Origin: Desulfosporosinus sp.
Lineage (GTDB): Bacteria > Bacillota > Desulfitobacteriia > Desulfitobacteriales > Desulfitobacteriaceae
NCBI GenBank assembly: GCA_003513495.1
Contig: DOPM01000028.1
Location: 1 to 64,000, forward strand
Direction: 5' to 3'
DNA length: 64,000 nt
Shown: piece by piece, positions 1 to 8,133 of the stretch
How positions within the stretch are numbered: position 1 is the stretch's first letter
How the letters are laid out: each line of letters starts with the position of its first letter
The notes under the pieces: generated by a model
Database searches by the model: none
What the model saw: the letters and a program-made list of their open reading frames with translations, nothing else
What the model was told of the DNA's origin: nothing
Position numbers and translations under genes: made by a program

Positions 1-239
1 TTTTCAAAGACCATCATTTTCTTGACCCGTTTGGGCCGGAATCACATCTTAGCATTTTCAACTTGCGTTGTCAATAGCTAACTCACAAAGTTCTGATCAT
101 ATACTTGAAGTATTAAACCTCTTATTTTCTGATCATTGTATGGCTTTGTGGCACTCGATTATAATACCATTTTCGTCATATGCTGTCAACTAGTTTTTTA
201 ATTACTATTATAAGGGCGATTAATGATGAAAATAGTCAA

Positions 240-551
240 TTAAATGCCTATTTTTATGCTCTGAACAAATTCAGCATTGATTAATTCGTTGCCTTTTTTA
301 GTCTCAACTTCAATCCAATTATCATTAACATTAATGATTTTCCCTTTAACGTTCGTACCAAAAGAGCCTGTCGTTATCTGGCAGTTCTTGCCGATATATT
401 TATTTAGAAGCTCGTTTGTCATCTTAACAACACCTTTCCTTTTCTTAATTCTTAATAAAACAGCCTTATGGACTGAACGTTGCTGTGGCAATATGATAAA
501 AAAAAGAATGAATAATGGCAAGTAAATCGCAATCCATGTTCCAGTGTTCAA
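240..551 (-). CDS. YajC-like small membrane protein
   Basis: 103 residues. A single hydrophobic segment (about residues 5-23) is followed by a basic stretch and a C-terminal beta-rich domain (from about residue 44) with a G-K-I-I-N-V-N-D-N-W-I-E-V-E pattern, like small SH3/Sm-like folds. This layout resembles the YajC family (one membrane segment plus a small soluble domain), but I see no Sec gene next to it, so a secretion role is not shown. The start is a TTG with GATGAGG four bases upstream; an internal ATG at residue 44 could make only the soluble domain. Function unknown. Confidence 0.6.
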   Translation of the reverse strand: MNTGTWIAIYLPLFILFFIILPQQRSVHKAVLLRIKKRKGVVKMTNELLNKYIGKNCQITTGSFGTNVKGKIINVNDNWIEVETKKGNELINAEFVQSIKIGI

Positions 552-579
552 TAAACCTCATCCTTCATTACTTTTCTTG

Positions 580-1443
580 TTAGACGCTTTCGATCCAACT
601 CACAACATATTCTGTGTCTTGCGGTTTGCCTTTGTTCCCCGGATCACAGACACACCAACATCCATTGATTCCTAATTCCTTGGTAGTCAGTTCAAAATGA
701 CACATGGCAATTCCCATATCAACTCGTTGTAAATCATATGCTAATAACTTCGCATAACCCTTGGTATGTTGAAGGTAGAAATGGAGTATATTATTAGTTT
801 TCACAACTCTCCATGGCTGCTTGTTGGAGGCCGAAGGTGCAAGTCGAACCATTTCTAGAGGAGTTTCATATTTTCCAGCCTCCTCTATTGATAGAGGACG
901 CCCAAACTCTCCACTAAAAAAAAGCTCTCCCCATTCTTTTCTGTTTTTTGATCCAGCTGTAAATCTCATAGCAGTATCGATCAAACTTCTTTTACTGCTG
1001 GGGTAGCCAATCGGTGAGATACAAGGTAATATTTCATGCTCTTTTTGCTCAATCGCTTTACTGAATTCGCTCTTCTTAAAAGTACCCCCAAGCCAACAAG
1101 TGCCCAACCCCAAAGACGTAGCAAATAAAATAGCATTTTCTAAAGAATATCCAAAATCCTCTAAGTCTTTGTCGGCCTTTTCAACTACGGCAACAACATA
1201 GGTCGATGCACCCCTTATCACTCCATAAGTTCCAAGCTTTGCATTCGATCTTGAACGAGCGAGGTTCCTTTCGATGAGATTATATCTAACAGGCGTTCCA
1301 AAAGGACCTTTAGAAATTGCAAAGAATTCAAGCAGCGTTTCTTTTATATCGCTTGTAAGTGGCTGTTCTGAATAAGTACGGACAGAAATTCTCTTTTTTA
1401 TGATTTCTGTAATTGGAGTTTTAAAAAAACGAAAATTTGTCAT
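580..1443 (-). CDS. nitroreductase family protein (TM1586-type)
   Basis: 287 residues from an ATG preceded by CGGAGG at five bases, which fits better than the upstream in-frame ATG at 1461. The N-terminal motif RISVRTYSEQPL is the FMN-binding start of nitroreductases, and the C-terminal half repeats the fold with APSASNKQPW, another FMN/phosphate contact. Fusion of two nitroreductase-like halves is typical of the putative TM nitroreductase family, whose substrates are mostly unknown. It would be an FMN-dependent NAD(P)H oxidoreductase in the cytoplasm. It stands alone on the minus strand. Confidence 0.8.
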   Translation of the reverse strand: MTNFRFFKTPITEIIKKRISVRTYSEQPLTSDIKETLLEFFAISKGPFGTPVRYNLIERNLARSRSNAKLGTYGVIRGASTYVVAVVEKADKDLEDFGYSLENAILFATSLGLGTCWLGGTFKKSEFSKAIEQKEHEILPCISPIGYPSSKRSLIDTAMRFTAGSKNRKEWGELFFSGEFGRPLSIEEAGKYETPLEMVRLAPSASNKQPWRVVKTNNILHFYLQHTKGYAKLLAYDLQRVDMGIAMCHFELTTKELGINGCWCVCDPGNKGKPQDTEYVVSWIESV

Positions 1444-1558
1444 ATAACCTCCGACTTTCACTTAATACTAACCCTTACATCATACGGAACGGAATCGCAT
1501 CCAGACCTCTATTATAACAAATTATGGCGTGATTTACTTAGATATACTACCAATTATC

Positions 1559-1589
1559 CAAAAAACAGACTCCAGCTAGTACCGGAGTC
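1559..1589 (-). terminator. intrinsic terminator of the 26-codon gene
   Basis: Read on the minus strand, GACTCC pairs with GGAGTC over a 10-base loop and is followed by TGTTTTTT. It lies about 45 bases past the stop of the small basic ORF at 1633. Confidence 0.75.
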
Positions 1590-1632
1590 GTTTAAAGGCA
1601 ATTAAGAAGGCAAAGTACTTTTGGATTGGCAT

Positions 1633-1713
1633 TTAAGATATTGGAGGAATAATGGCTTTTTTCTCAACCTTCTTCTTCATTTTTTCCTTGTTCTTAGGAC
1701 TTTTATCTCCCAT
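1633..1713 (-). CDS. 26-residue basic peptide (MGDKSPKNK type)
   Basis: Begins MGDKSPKNKEKMKKKVEK and ends AIIPPIS. The ATG has GGAGGTG upstream at a good distance, and a terminator follows, so it looks like a real transcription unit. The opening MGDKSPK with a Lys-rich tail is, from memory, a recurring pattern of small hypothetical bacterial proteins. Eleven of its 26 residues are Lys; a nucleic-acid or ribosome role is only a guess from composition. Confidence 0.65.
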   Translation of the reverse strand: MGDKSPKNKEKMKKKVEKKAIIPPIS

Positions 1714-1842
1714 AAAAACACCTCCAATCATATATTAACCCTAGTATTACTGGTAGATCATTTTTCCATACATAGCCGTGATCTGCGTTTTCAATGTCTC
1801 TAGTCTTAACTCTGAGGAAACTTTCTGAAGGGTCCTAGTTAG

Positions 1843-2286
1843 TTAGTCACCGCTTCTGTTTTGCCATTTAGAAATTAAGCCGACAACCGCCAACACTATG
1901 AATAGTACTATTGAAACTATCAATAAAATCATTGCCGCATTATCCTCATAGGCAAATAGCATTTCTAGAGAATTGGATCCCAAATAAGAAATTGTGATTC
2001 CTGCCACAATCCCTGCTAGTGCAATGACTAGGCCGATTTTTCTCACTACACTTTTATTCTTTATTCCAGGCCCGACATATGAATTATTCCATATTAGACG
2101 GATCAAATAATAAGTCATACACCCTAGCATAATTATAAAAACATTCATGGGATATTGTAGCCATCGAAAACCATAGCCATAAAGACCTATATCAATTAAG
2201 AGCAAGTAGAAAAGTAGCATATACGCTTGATTCCCAACCATGTTTCGTTTTTGTAGCTGCATTTCATCCAATTGACTTCTATGCAT
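1843..2286 (-). CDS. four-helix membrane protein paired with XRE regulator (DUF6773-like)
   Basis: About 147 residues with four hydrophobic segments, in two pairs separated by a basic loop (N-K-S-V-V-R-K). The start is uncertain. GGAAGG is directly next to two in-frame ATGs but lies nine bases from the third (position 2286), which begins M-H-R-S-Q-L-D-E-M, so I chose that. The gene overlaps the stop of the upstream XRE gene by eight bases, indicating translational coupling. Small XRE-regulator plus membrane-protein pairs are common in Firmicutes; the membrane protein may sense or be controlled by the regulator, but no function is shown. Confidence 0.7.
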   Translation of the reverse strand: MHRSQLDEMQLQKRNMVGNQAYMLLFYLLLIDIGLYGYGFRWLQYPMNVFIIMLGCMTYYLIRLIWNNSYVGPGIKNKSVVRKIGLVIALAGIVAGITISYLGSNSLEMLFAYEDNAAMILLIVSIVLFIVLAVVGLISKWQNRSGD

Positions 2287-2488
2287 CTTCATCATCCTTC
2301 CAAAATAGTTGATCAAGAGTCTTATCTAGAGCCTTACAAATAGCAATGCATAATTTAATTGATGGATTGTAATCCCCCTTCTCAATAGCATTAATAGTCT
2401 GACGGGTTACTCCCGTGGCATCCGCCAGATCCTTTTGTGACATGTCTTTAGCAGCTCTTGAGGATTTCATTTTCAAATTTTTGCTCAT
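2279..2488 (-). CDS. XRE-family transcriptional regulator, 69 aa
   Basis: A one-domain helix-turn-helix protein: MSQKDLADATGVTRQT covers the two helices, followed by AIEKGDYNPSIKLCIAICKAL, the typical Cro/CI continuation, and LDQLFW at the end. Its length is normal for the compact YvaO/Xre-like family. It has a consensus promoter immediately upstream with an inverted repeat over the -35 region, which suggests autoregulation. It is co-transcribed with the membrane protein that overlaps its stop. Confidence 0.9.
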   Translation of the reverse strand: MSKNLKMKSSRAAKDMSQKDLADATGVTRQTINAIEKGDYNPSIKLCIAICKALDKTLDQLFWKDDEDA

Positions 2489-2506
2489 CCTAACACCTCT
2501 AGAATA

Positions 2507-2556
2507 ATAGTAACAGAAAAATTACACTATGTCAAATATACTTTACACAATGTAAT
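2507..2556 (-). promoter_or_regulatory. promoter and probable operator of the XRE gene
   Basis: On the minus strand TTGACA (2530-2535), a 17-base spacer and TACTAT (2507-2512) form a good sigma-A promoter. Arms ATTACACTATGT (2521-2532) and ACACAATGTAAT (2545-2556) match in inverted orientation at 10 of 12 positions and cover the -35 box. This is the expected place for an autoregulatory XRE operator. Confidence 0.65.
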
Positions 2557-2587
2557 TTATTTATTGCTATTCAAATTTATTCGATTT

Positions 2588-2741
2588 GCAGTCACTTACT
2601 TGAAAGACGAGAGGCCACTTTGTAAACCAAGAAGCATTTTTTGTAACCGACAACTGAATATTTGTAAACGTAACGCAGTTTTTGTATCTGAAAAGCCAGT
2701 TTTGAAAACGAAAAGCAGCTTTTGTAGCCCAAATGCAGTTT
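2588..2741. repeat. degenerate 20-bp minisatellite
   Basis: Six clear units of 20-21 bp start at 2614, 2634, 2654, 2675, 2695 and 2715, with a poorer unit before (2588) and a partial one after (2735). The consensus is close to gcagtttttgtaaacgaaaa. Units differ from each other at several positions, but the period is strict. It lies between the XRE gene and the IS30 element and has no ORF of its own. Confidence 0.7.
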
Positions 2742-2857
2742 GATTTATTCGTTTTTCTGGCGTATCATGAGAAAAACGGGCATGCCAAAAGGAGATCGAC
2801 TCCCTCTCGATTTAATTGTAATCGGAGAATCCACCTCTATTTATGGATGTGCATGGA

Positions 2858-4220
2858 GGGTTGGCGGCGCATTATTATGGTTCTATCTTTTGAGAAGACT
2901 AGGTTTTAACAGGATGTCACTGGCGGCAACCGGCGAACATCCGAGTTTGTGTAAAACCTCTTCTCCATGGTAAAAGCTGAACGTTTCGTAGGGGCTACGA
3001 TTGTTCAGCTTTTTTCTTTTGTAGGAATTGATATGGTTCATCATCCGGGTAACATCTTCCTGTGTCAGGTGATTGAATCCTGACCCTTTGGGAAGAACTC
3101 TTCGGATCAGACCGTGATTGACTTCAATGGCCCCTTTCTGGTGAGGGCATCCGGCATCACAGTAGTAAATCTGCGTGCGCAAGTTGCCGTACGTCCCAGG
3201 CCCATACTCAATGGCCTTGGGATTGGAAAACTCACTGCCGTTGTCCGTCAGGAGGACTGGGAACAGCTTTCGAAACAGCTTTCGAAACAGTTCCCGCCCC
3301 AGCCGTTGGTCAAGGTCGTTGAATACGTCAATCACCGATTGTGAGGTGTTGGAATCCCGAAGGAAAGCAAGCATCAGACTCGCATCTACGAAATGCACCG
3401 TCAAAAGGCATTTGCCACCCTTAGTTCCAATGACAGAGTCCATTTGGACAATAGCCGTATCCGGATTCTTCTCTATGAAGCTCTGGAATGCGTCGTAGTT
3501 TCGCCCGATCCTGCAGCCCTTGTCCACTTTGAATTCGGGTTTTTTATAGCGTGCACGGAACTTCACTTTCCTGGGCAGGTCGATGTTGCGTACATCCATA
3601 AGACAGGCGTCGATGTAGTTTTAGATGGTTTTCTCACTACACATGAGCTCATTCTCATGGCTCACATAAATCTGATGGATAGATTGCCCCTGCTGTACCA
3701 AAGGACTGATAATAGCGTTTAGCCGGGCAATCTCCTCTTCGCAGACACAAAGGCCACTGCGGGATTCTGAGATGGTTTTGTGGGATTTGACATGGGCATG
3801 CTCCGCATCATAGAGACTTTTCAGTAACGTACATTTCCCAATCTGCTGGCAGCCATTGCAGACATAAGGGACCCGGAACCTTGCCATACAGATTTCCTCG
3901 ATAAAATCTTGGCAGTTGTCGTTACACTTCTGACAGAGCTTGCAATTGACAGCTGAACGCCTTGTACATTCTTTACCGCAGAGTCCTTTTTTCCTGCAGT
4001 TGAAACGGTTCCTGCATGCATTGTAGGAAAACCCCGGATAACCGGTGGCAACCTCTGAAAGATGTTTGCGGACTTCTCTGGAAATCGTGGTTGGGTCCTT
4101 ATCCAATCTGCGGGCAATTTCTTTAAAAGAATGACTTTCTTTTAGGCATTTCTGTAAGGTCAGCCTTTCTTCGTACGTAAAAAACTTCGACATGGTTATT
4201 CTCCTTTTCGCCGCCAACCC
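2858..4220 (-). mobile_element. IS30-family insertion sequence
   Basis: About 1.36 kb bounded by a perfect 12-bp inverted repeat, GGGTTGGCGGCG at 2858-2869 and its complement at 4209-4220. It contains one transposase reading frame broken by a stop codon. The left repeat lies just beyond the transposase stop; the right one is only 16 bases upstream of its start codon, so the true ends could lie a little further out. No obvious target duplication is seen at these borders. Confidence 0.7.
2883..4193 (-). pseudogene. IS30-family transposase, interrupted by an in-frame stop
   Basis: The N-terminal part (from 4193, MSKFFTYEERL, with AAGGAG upstream) has the IS30 helix-turn-helix (SFKEIARRLDKDPTTISREV) and a Cys-rich region. 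The C-terminal part has the DDE core: D in QMDSVIG, D in LTDNGSEF, E in KGAIEVNHGLIRR. The halves lie in the same frame, separated only by TAA at 3621-3623, within EKTI-stop-NYIDACL, where a Tyr codon would be expected. The rest is intact. There is also a 12-bp in-frame tandem duplication (3263-3286) giving FRKLFRKLF. One nonsense change appears to have killed it, unless readthrough occurs. Confidence 0.85.
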
Positions 4221-4362
4221 ATTCAGATTATATAGCATTGAAAAGGTGTGTAAATCTAAATCATGAGCAATGAAAATAACGGAACGCTCGGCGCTTGCCA
4301 AGCAAACTCTCTTTCTATCTTGGGTAAAAGAGACTTTGCCGTCTTCAAGCGTATTGGTTTAG

Positions 4363-4602
4363 TTCACGTGTCAATGGGATGATGGCGAGCATATCCTCAG
4401 CCGAAAGGCTTCCGGTATCCCTCGCATCACCCTTGACACTATCCAATCTTTTGTAAACCAGGATGCAACCCCTGGTATCTATGAATTTAATTACATTATG
4501 AAGCTTCAGTTGGAGTCAAAAAGGTTGCGTTTCAATTTGCAATTAAGGTTCGATTTGCAGTCTATCCCGAAACAAATATATTTTGGTGATATTAGATCTT
4601 GA
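4363..4602 (+). pseudogene. unidentified coding relic right of the IS element
   Basis: An open frame of about 79 codons without a usable start runs from just after a TAG to a TGA at 4600-4602. It reads like real protein (WDDGEHILSRKASGIPRI, then LDTIQSFVNQ, FNYIMKLQLESKRL). I do not recognise the family. It may be the 3' end of a gene broken when the IS or neighbouring DNA arrived. The rest of 4221-4810 shows no gene or strong signal. Confidence 0.3.
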
Positions 4603-4810
4603 TAATTCTATATGGTTAGTCGTAGTAATTAAATCCTCTTCTAATCGCTATGGGAATCGTATTCTAAATTCGGAACGGTGGAACTTCTTATGTATGGAAT
4701 GAGTGTCTTTAGTTCCCCTCATTTAAATGATGATGCTCATATGCATATAGAGAAAAAATGTGGTAGTGTAGAGGGAACATCAAAATTATTATGGCGAGAG
4801 TGATTGTATT

Positions 4811-5704
4811 ATGAAATCATACATTACCTACCCGATTGTAGAGGAGCATGAAGGACTAACGGTTGAGGTCTACCTAAAACAGATCCTGGAGTATTCAGGA
4901 CGAAAGATTCAGAAGTTAACCCGACAAAAGGGAATAATCTTGAATAAGAAACCCGTTTTTTTACAAAAGAGAGTTAAAACGGGTGATATTTTGCGTGTTC
5001 TAACTCTTGAAGACTCATCCTATGGAGTCGAACCAGAGCAAGGACTAGTCGATGTATTATATGAAGATAAGTATCTTATAGTATTGAACAAGCCCTCAGG
5101 TCTGTTGGTACACCCAGCGGGTCAGACATCCCGGGGTACTTTAAGCAATTACCTCGCCCATTATTATCAACAGCAAGGAGTAGTTTGCACTGCCCGTCCA
5201 ATACACCGCCTGGACAGAGAAACTTCAGGCTGTGTCCTATTTGCTAAAGACAGCCATACTCAAGCCCAGTTAGATAAAGGTTTAAAGGAGGGAACCCTTA
5301 AGCGTACTTACCAAGCCGTGGTTCATGGAATTATGCACCCCTCATCTGGAACTATTATTGCACCGATAGGTCCACATCTTACCAAGCCGAATCGGCGCGC
5401 CGTTAACCAAAAGGGAGACGAGGCCATAACTCATTACACGACACTTCAGAGCTTTTCGGAAGCTTCCTTGTTGGAACTATCTCTAGACACTGGCAGGACT
5501 CATCAGATCCGTGTTCATTTATCCCATTCAGGACATCCAATTATAGGAGACAGAATGTACGGAAAAGGCTCAACTCTTATAGCAGGACAAACCTTGCACG
5601 CAGTTTCGTTGGAATTCCCACATCCAGTTGAGCAACGTAAAATTATAGCTGTAGCTCCGTTTCCAAGTAGTTTTTTACGAGTCCTAGAAAGTCTCTCGAA
5701 CTAA
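4811..5704 (+). CDS. RluA-family rRNA/tRNA pseudouridine synthase
   Basis: 297 residues, the usual length for the family. An S4-like RNA-binding region (about 15-75) precedes the catalytic domain. The catalytic motif HRLDRETSG (about residue 137) carries the aspartate that attacks uridine; LLVHPAGQ and RTHQIRVHLSHSGHPIIGD are the other conserved blocks. It converts uridine to pseudouridine in structured RNA; whether the target is 23S rRNA or tRNA cannot be told. The Shine-Dalgarno site is weak. It converges on the LOG-like gene through a shared terminator. Confidence 0.9.
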   Translation: MKSYITYPIVEEHEGLTVEVYLKQILEYSGRKIQKLTRQKGIILNKKPVFLQKRVKTGDILRVLTLEDSSYGVEPEQGLVDVLYEDKYLIVLNKPSGLLVHPAGQTSRGTLSNYLAHYYQQQGVVCTARPIHRLDRETSGCVLFAKDSHTQAQLDKGLKEGTLKRTYQAVVHGIMHPSSGTIIAPIGPHLTKPNRRAVNQKGDEAITHYTTLQSFSEASLLELSLDTGRTHQIRVHLSHSGHPIIGDRMYGKGSTLIAGQTLHAVSLEFPHPVEQRKIIAVAPFPSSFLRVLESLSN

Positions 5705-5777
5705 TCACGGGTCTTGCTGTAAATCCCTCGGTCTACATGACCAATTGAAAATGCTGCCGATATCTTCCTTCTGCATA

Positions 5778-5827
5778 AACCAACTAACCGCCCACTTGTA
5801 TCCAGAACAAGTGGGCGGTTAATTGGT
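5778..5827. terminator. strong bidirectional terminator
   Basis: AACCGCCCACTTGT pairs perfectly with ACAAGTGGGCGGTT over a short loop, and the stem is extended by AACCAA/TTGGTT, giving A-rich and T-rich flanks for both strands. It separates the pseudouridine synthase gene from the convergent LOG-like gene. Confidence 0.9.
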
Positions 5828-5836
5828 TTTGGGGTC

Positions 5837-6352
5837 TCATCTTTCCACTCGGCTGAAGGCAATATCTAAAGCCTCTTTAACTGTCTGTGCATAATCCAAT
5901 TTCGTGCTTTTTCGTTCATCGAGATAAGCCTCGTCATAAGCCATGGTCCTTACCTTATTAGCCCAACCGCCTGAAGGTTCGAGTATTATAACAGGTTTGA
6001 GGTTCAGATAAGCGGCGGATAATTCCCCCAGAGTGCCATTTCCTCCCCCCACCATTATCAACGCATCCGATGAATGAACGAGAATTAAGCTCCGGTAATC
6101 AAAGCTTAATCCGGTATTAATAGGAATATCGATATATTTGTTCGCCTTATCCATTGTATCTCCCGGCAAAATCCCTACGACTAAGCCATTCGCTTCTTTA
6201 GCACCTTTAGAAGCACACTCCATCACACCATTTGTACCACCTGATAAAAGAATTGCACCTCTTAGAGCAATTTCTCTACCTATTTCATAAGCTAATCGTT
6301 GCAGTTCAGCGGGGATCTCACCCGACTGTCCAATTACCCCAATGCGTATCAT
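5837..6352 (-). CDS. LOG-like nucleotide-binding protein (TIGR00725 type)
   Basis: 171 residues with a Rossmann-like SLOG fold: IGVIGQSGE at the N-terminus, LLSGGTNGVMECASKGA (the GG-x-x-G-x-M-E motif), then ILPGDT and GGGNGTLGELSAAY. These blocks match the lysine-decarboxylase-like/LOG superfamily, specifically the TIGR00725 group. LOG enzymes cleave cytokinin nucleotides, but many bacterial members bind nucleotides with other or unknown roles; no partner gene here narrows it. Single-gene unit. Confidence 0.85.
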   Translation of the reverse strand: MIRIGVIGQSGEIPAELQRLAYEIGREIALRGAILLSGGTNGVMECASKGAKEANGLVVGILPGDTMDKANKYIDIPINTGLSFDYRSLILVHSSDALIMVGGGNGTLGELSAAYLNLKPVIILEPSGGWANKVRTMAYDEAYLDERKSTKLDYAQTVKEALDIAFSRVER

Positions 6353-6435
6353 TATTTACTCATCCTCTCAGAAAATGACTTGTCCCACATTGATAAAGCT
6401 TTTGTAGAATATGTCACTGACGCCTAGCATTATGC

Positions 6436-6798
6436 CTATTGTATTCTTGCCCCGAAAGGGATAAGCCCCAGTTTTGCAAATTTAAAATGCTGAAGTCCAA
6501 AGGGTATACCTACAATTGTTAGACAAAAAAATGCTCCTATAACCAGGTGAGCTATAGCAAACTCCCATCCAAAAACGACGAGCCAGATGATATTAAAGAT
6601 TAAACCTCCTGCTCCAAAGTTTCCAAGTTCGATTTCTTTTCCAAAAGGCCACAAGACAAATAGAGCAATCTTAAAACACTGAACACCAAATGGAATGCCA
6701 ATGATTGTTACACACAATAATAAGCCCGCTAAAAACCATAGAACAGAGGCAATAATCCCGCCTAATAGTAGCCAGATTATATTACCAATAACATTCAC
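6436..6798 (-). CDS. YccF-domain inner-membrane protein
   Basis: 120 residues starting at GTG 6798 with GGGAGG upstream; an earlier in-frame start would run back through the preceding small gene. Two copies of a hydrophobic repeat are visible, each ending in TI(I/V)GIPFG followed by (Q-C-F-K or Q-H-F-K) and L-x-x-(W/I)-P-F-G. This duplicated pattern is the YccF (DUF307) domain. The molecular function of YccF is not established. It lies 16 bases downstream of a 57-codon membrane protein gene, forming a two-gene unit. Confidence 0.85.
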   Translation of the reverse strand: MNVIGNIIWLLLGGIIASVLWFLAGLLLCVTIIGIPFGVQCFKIALFVLWPFGKEIELGNFGAGGLIFNIIWLVVFGWEFAIAHLVIGAFFCLTIVGIPFGLQHFKFAKLGLIPFGARIQ

Positions 6799-6814
6799 AC
6801 TAAGTCCTCCCCTC

Positions 6815-6988
6815 TTACATTGGTACAACTGTCTGGAGCATGGGCAATCCATAGTATACAAGTGCAATAATAATTGCTATGGTAATAGCCAATTTAAAGA
6901 GCTTTTTGAGAATAAAACCTACAGCTAGGATCCCTAAAACTCCCATAAGTATTTGTTGTAGCCCTAATCCCCCAGTGAAATTCTCCAT
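6815..6988 (-). CDS. 57-residue hydrophobic protein upstream of yccF-like gene
   Basis: Begins MENFTGGLGLQQILMGVLGI and contains two hydrophobic segments separated by KKLFK. AAGGAGAG lies upstream of the ATG. The stop is 16 bases before the GTG of the YccF-like gene, so the two are surely co-transcribed. No family recognised; a small membrane partner of the YccF protein is a reasonable guess. Confidence 0.7.
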   Translation of the reverse strand: MENFTGGLGLQQILMGVLGILAVGFILKKLFKLAITIAIIIALVYYGLPMLQTVVPM

Positions 6989-7072
6989 AACATTTCTCTC
7001 TCCTTCTATTATAAATGTTCGTAATTAATCATAACGATCTATTTAGGTATTTATCCTTATTCCATGTGTAAT

Positions 7073-7100
7073 GACAAATTTACACTCAAGGAAATTTGTC
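7073..7100. promoter_or_regulatory. inverted repeat upstream of the small membrane protein operon
   Basis: GACAAATTT (7073-7081) and AAATTTGTC (7092-7100) are perfect 9-bp inverted arms with a 10-base gap. An overlapping pair, GTGTAA (7066-7071) and TTACAC (7080-7085), is also present. Both could be operators. They sit about 90-110 bases upstream of the 57-residue gene and about 220 bases upstream of the divergent Fe-S gene. Nothing else was recognised in 6989-7317. Confidence 0.35.
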
Positions 7101-7317
7101 GTCGGAGCATCTAACTATATTATCATAACACGCTCTTTGAAAAGAAGAAATAACTATCCTTCCCTATTGCCTCGCCGCGCGATGATATAAGAGTATAAAT
7201 ATCTGTTTGAAGATTGTTCTGCTATGTCGCTTAACATGCTGAAGGGAATCGTGATTTGTTATAGAATATTAATTAAATGAAAATTATGAAGTCTTCTTGC
7301 GGAAGGGGCAATGTCAT

Positions 7318-8118
7318 ATGGCAAAACTCGACAACCCAATTGAAATCTATAAAATACTCCCTAAAACGAATTGCAAACAATGTGGAGTGGTGACCTGCTT
7401 AGCGTTTGCTGCTGATGTGATTAAAGGGCAAAAACGTCTCAACCAATGTCCCCATCTTGACAACAATATCCTTGAGGAACTTGAAGGAAAAATCATCAAA
7501 CAAGCGACTCCCGAAGATCAACTTAAGCAGGCACTAGAACCCTTAAAAAGAGAAATAGTTAACATTGACTTTGCCGCGTCGGTACAACGATTAGGGGCTA
7601 AGCTTTCTAGCGATAAGCTGACAGTTAAGTGTTTAGGCAAGAACTTCACCGTTGATTCTGAGGGAAACATTATATCTGACTGCCACATCAATGTATGGGT
7701 GACGGTCCCTTTACTGAATTATATTATCTATAGTGCCGGCAATGATCTATCCGGCAAATGGGTTCCCTTCAGAGAACTTAGTAATGAAACTGTATGGAAT
7801 TCCTTTTTTGAACAAAGATTTGAAAAACCTTTAAAGCAACTTATTGATACTCATCCTGATTTTATTGAAGATTTGATAGTCATTTTTAGTGGAAAATACA
7901 CTGAAACTAGTTTTTCCTCAGATATTTCCCTGGTCTTACACCCTCTACCAAAGGTTCCAATACTTATATGTTACAAAAAACCAGAAGAAGACTTGGAGTC
8001 TAAGCTTAATGTTTTTTTCGATGCCACTGCTGAAGGCAACCTTAAGATTGATTCGATCTATAGGCTTTGTGTTGGACTTTTGGTGATGTTTCAAAAGATT
8101 ACTTCAACTCACATTTAG
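7318..8118 (+). CDS. Fe-S domain plus DUF3786 protein
   Basis: 266 residues from ATG 7318, with GGAAGGGG upstream; the longer in-frame form lacks a site. Residues about 10-45 hold the pattern TNCKQCGVVTCLAFA followed by NQCPHL, the four-cysteine [4Fe-4S] motif also found in the large subunit of the corrinoid Fe-S protein of the acetyl-CoA pathway. The remainder matches DUF3786, found in anaerobes beside corrinoid or one-carbon genes. A role in C1 or corrinoid chemistry follows from family habit only; no such genes are next to it. Confidence 0.8.
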   Translation: MAKLDNPIEIYKILPKTNCKQCGVVTCLAFAADVIKGQKRLNQCPHLDNNILEELEGKIIKQATPEDQLKQALEPLKREIVNIDFAASVQRLGAKLSSDKLTVKCLGKNFTVDSEGNIISDCHINVWVTVPLLNYIIYSAGNDLSGKWVPFRELSNETVWNSFFEQRFEKPLKQLIDTHPDFIEDLIVIFSGKYTETSFSSDISLVLHPLPKVPILICYKKPEEDLESKLNVFFDATAEGNLKIDSIYRLCVGLLVMFQKITSTHI

Positions 8119-8133
8119 GTATGAAACCCTCTA

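Noticed and set aside
2600..2760. CRISPR array
   Set aside because: Units are contiguous and degenerate with no spacers; it is a tandem minisatellite, and no cas gene is nearby.
2740..2973. 77-codon plus-strand frame starting in the minisatellite
   Set aside because: It runs across the left inverted repeat into the antisense of the IS30 transposase, so it cannot be an ancestral gene.
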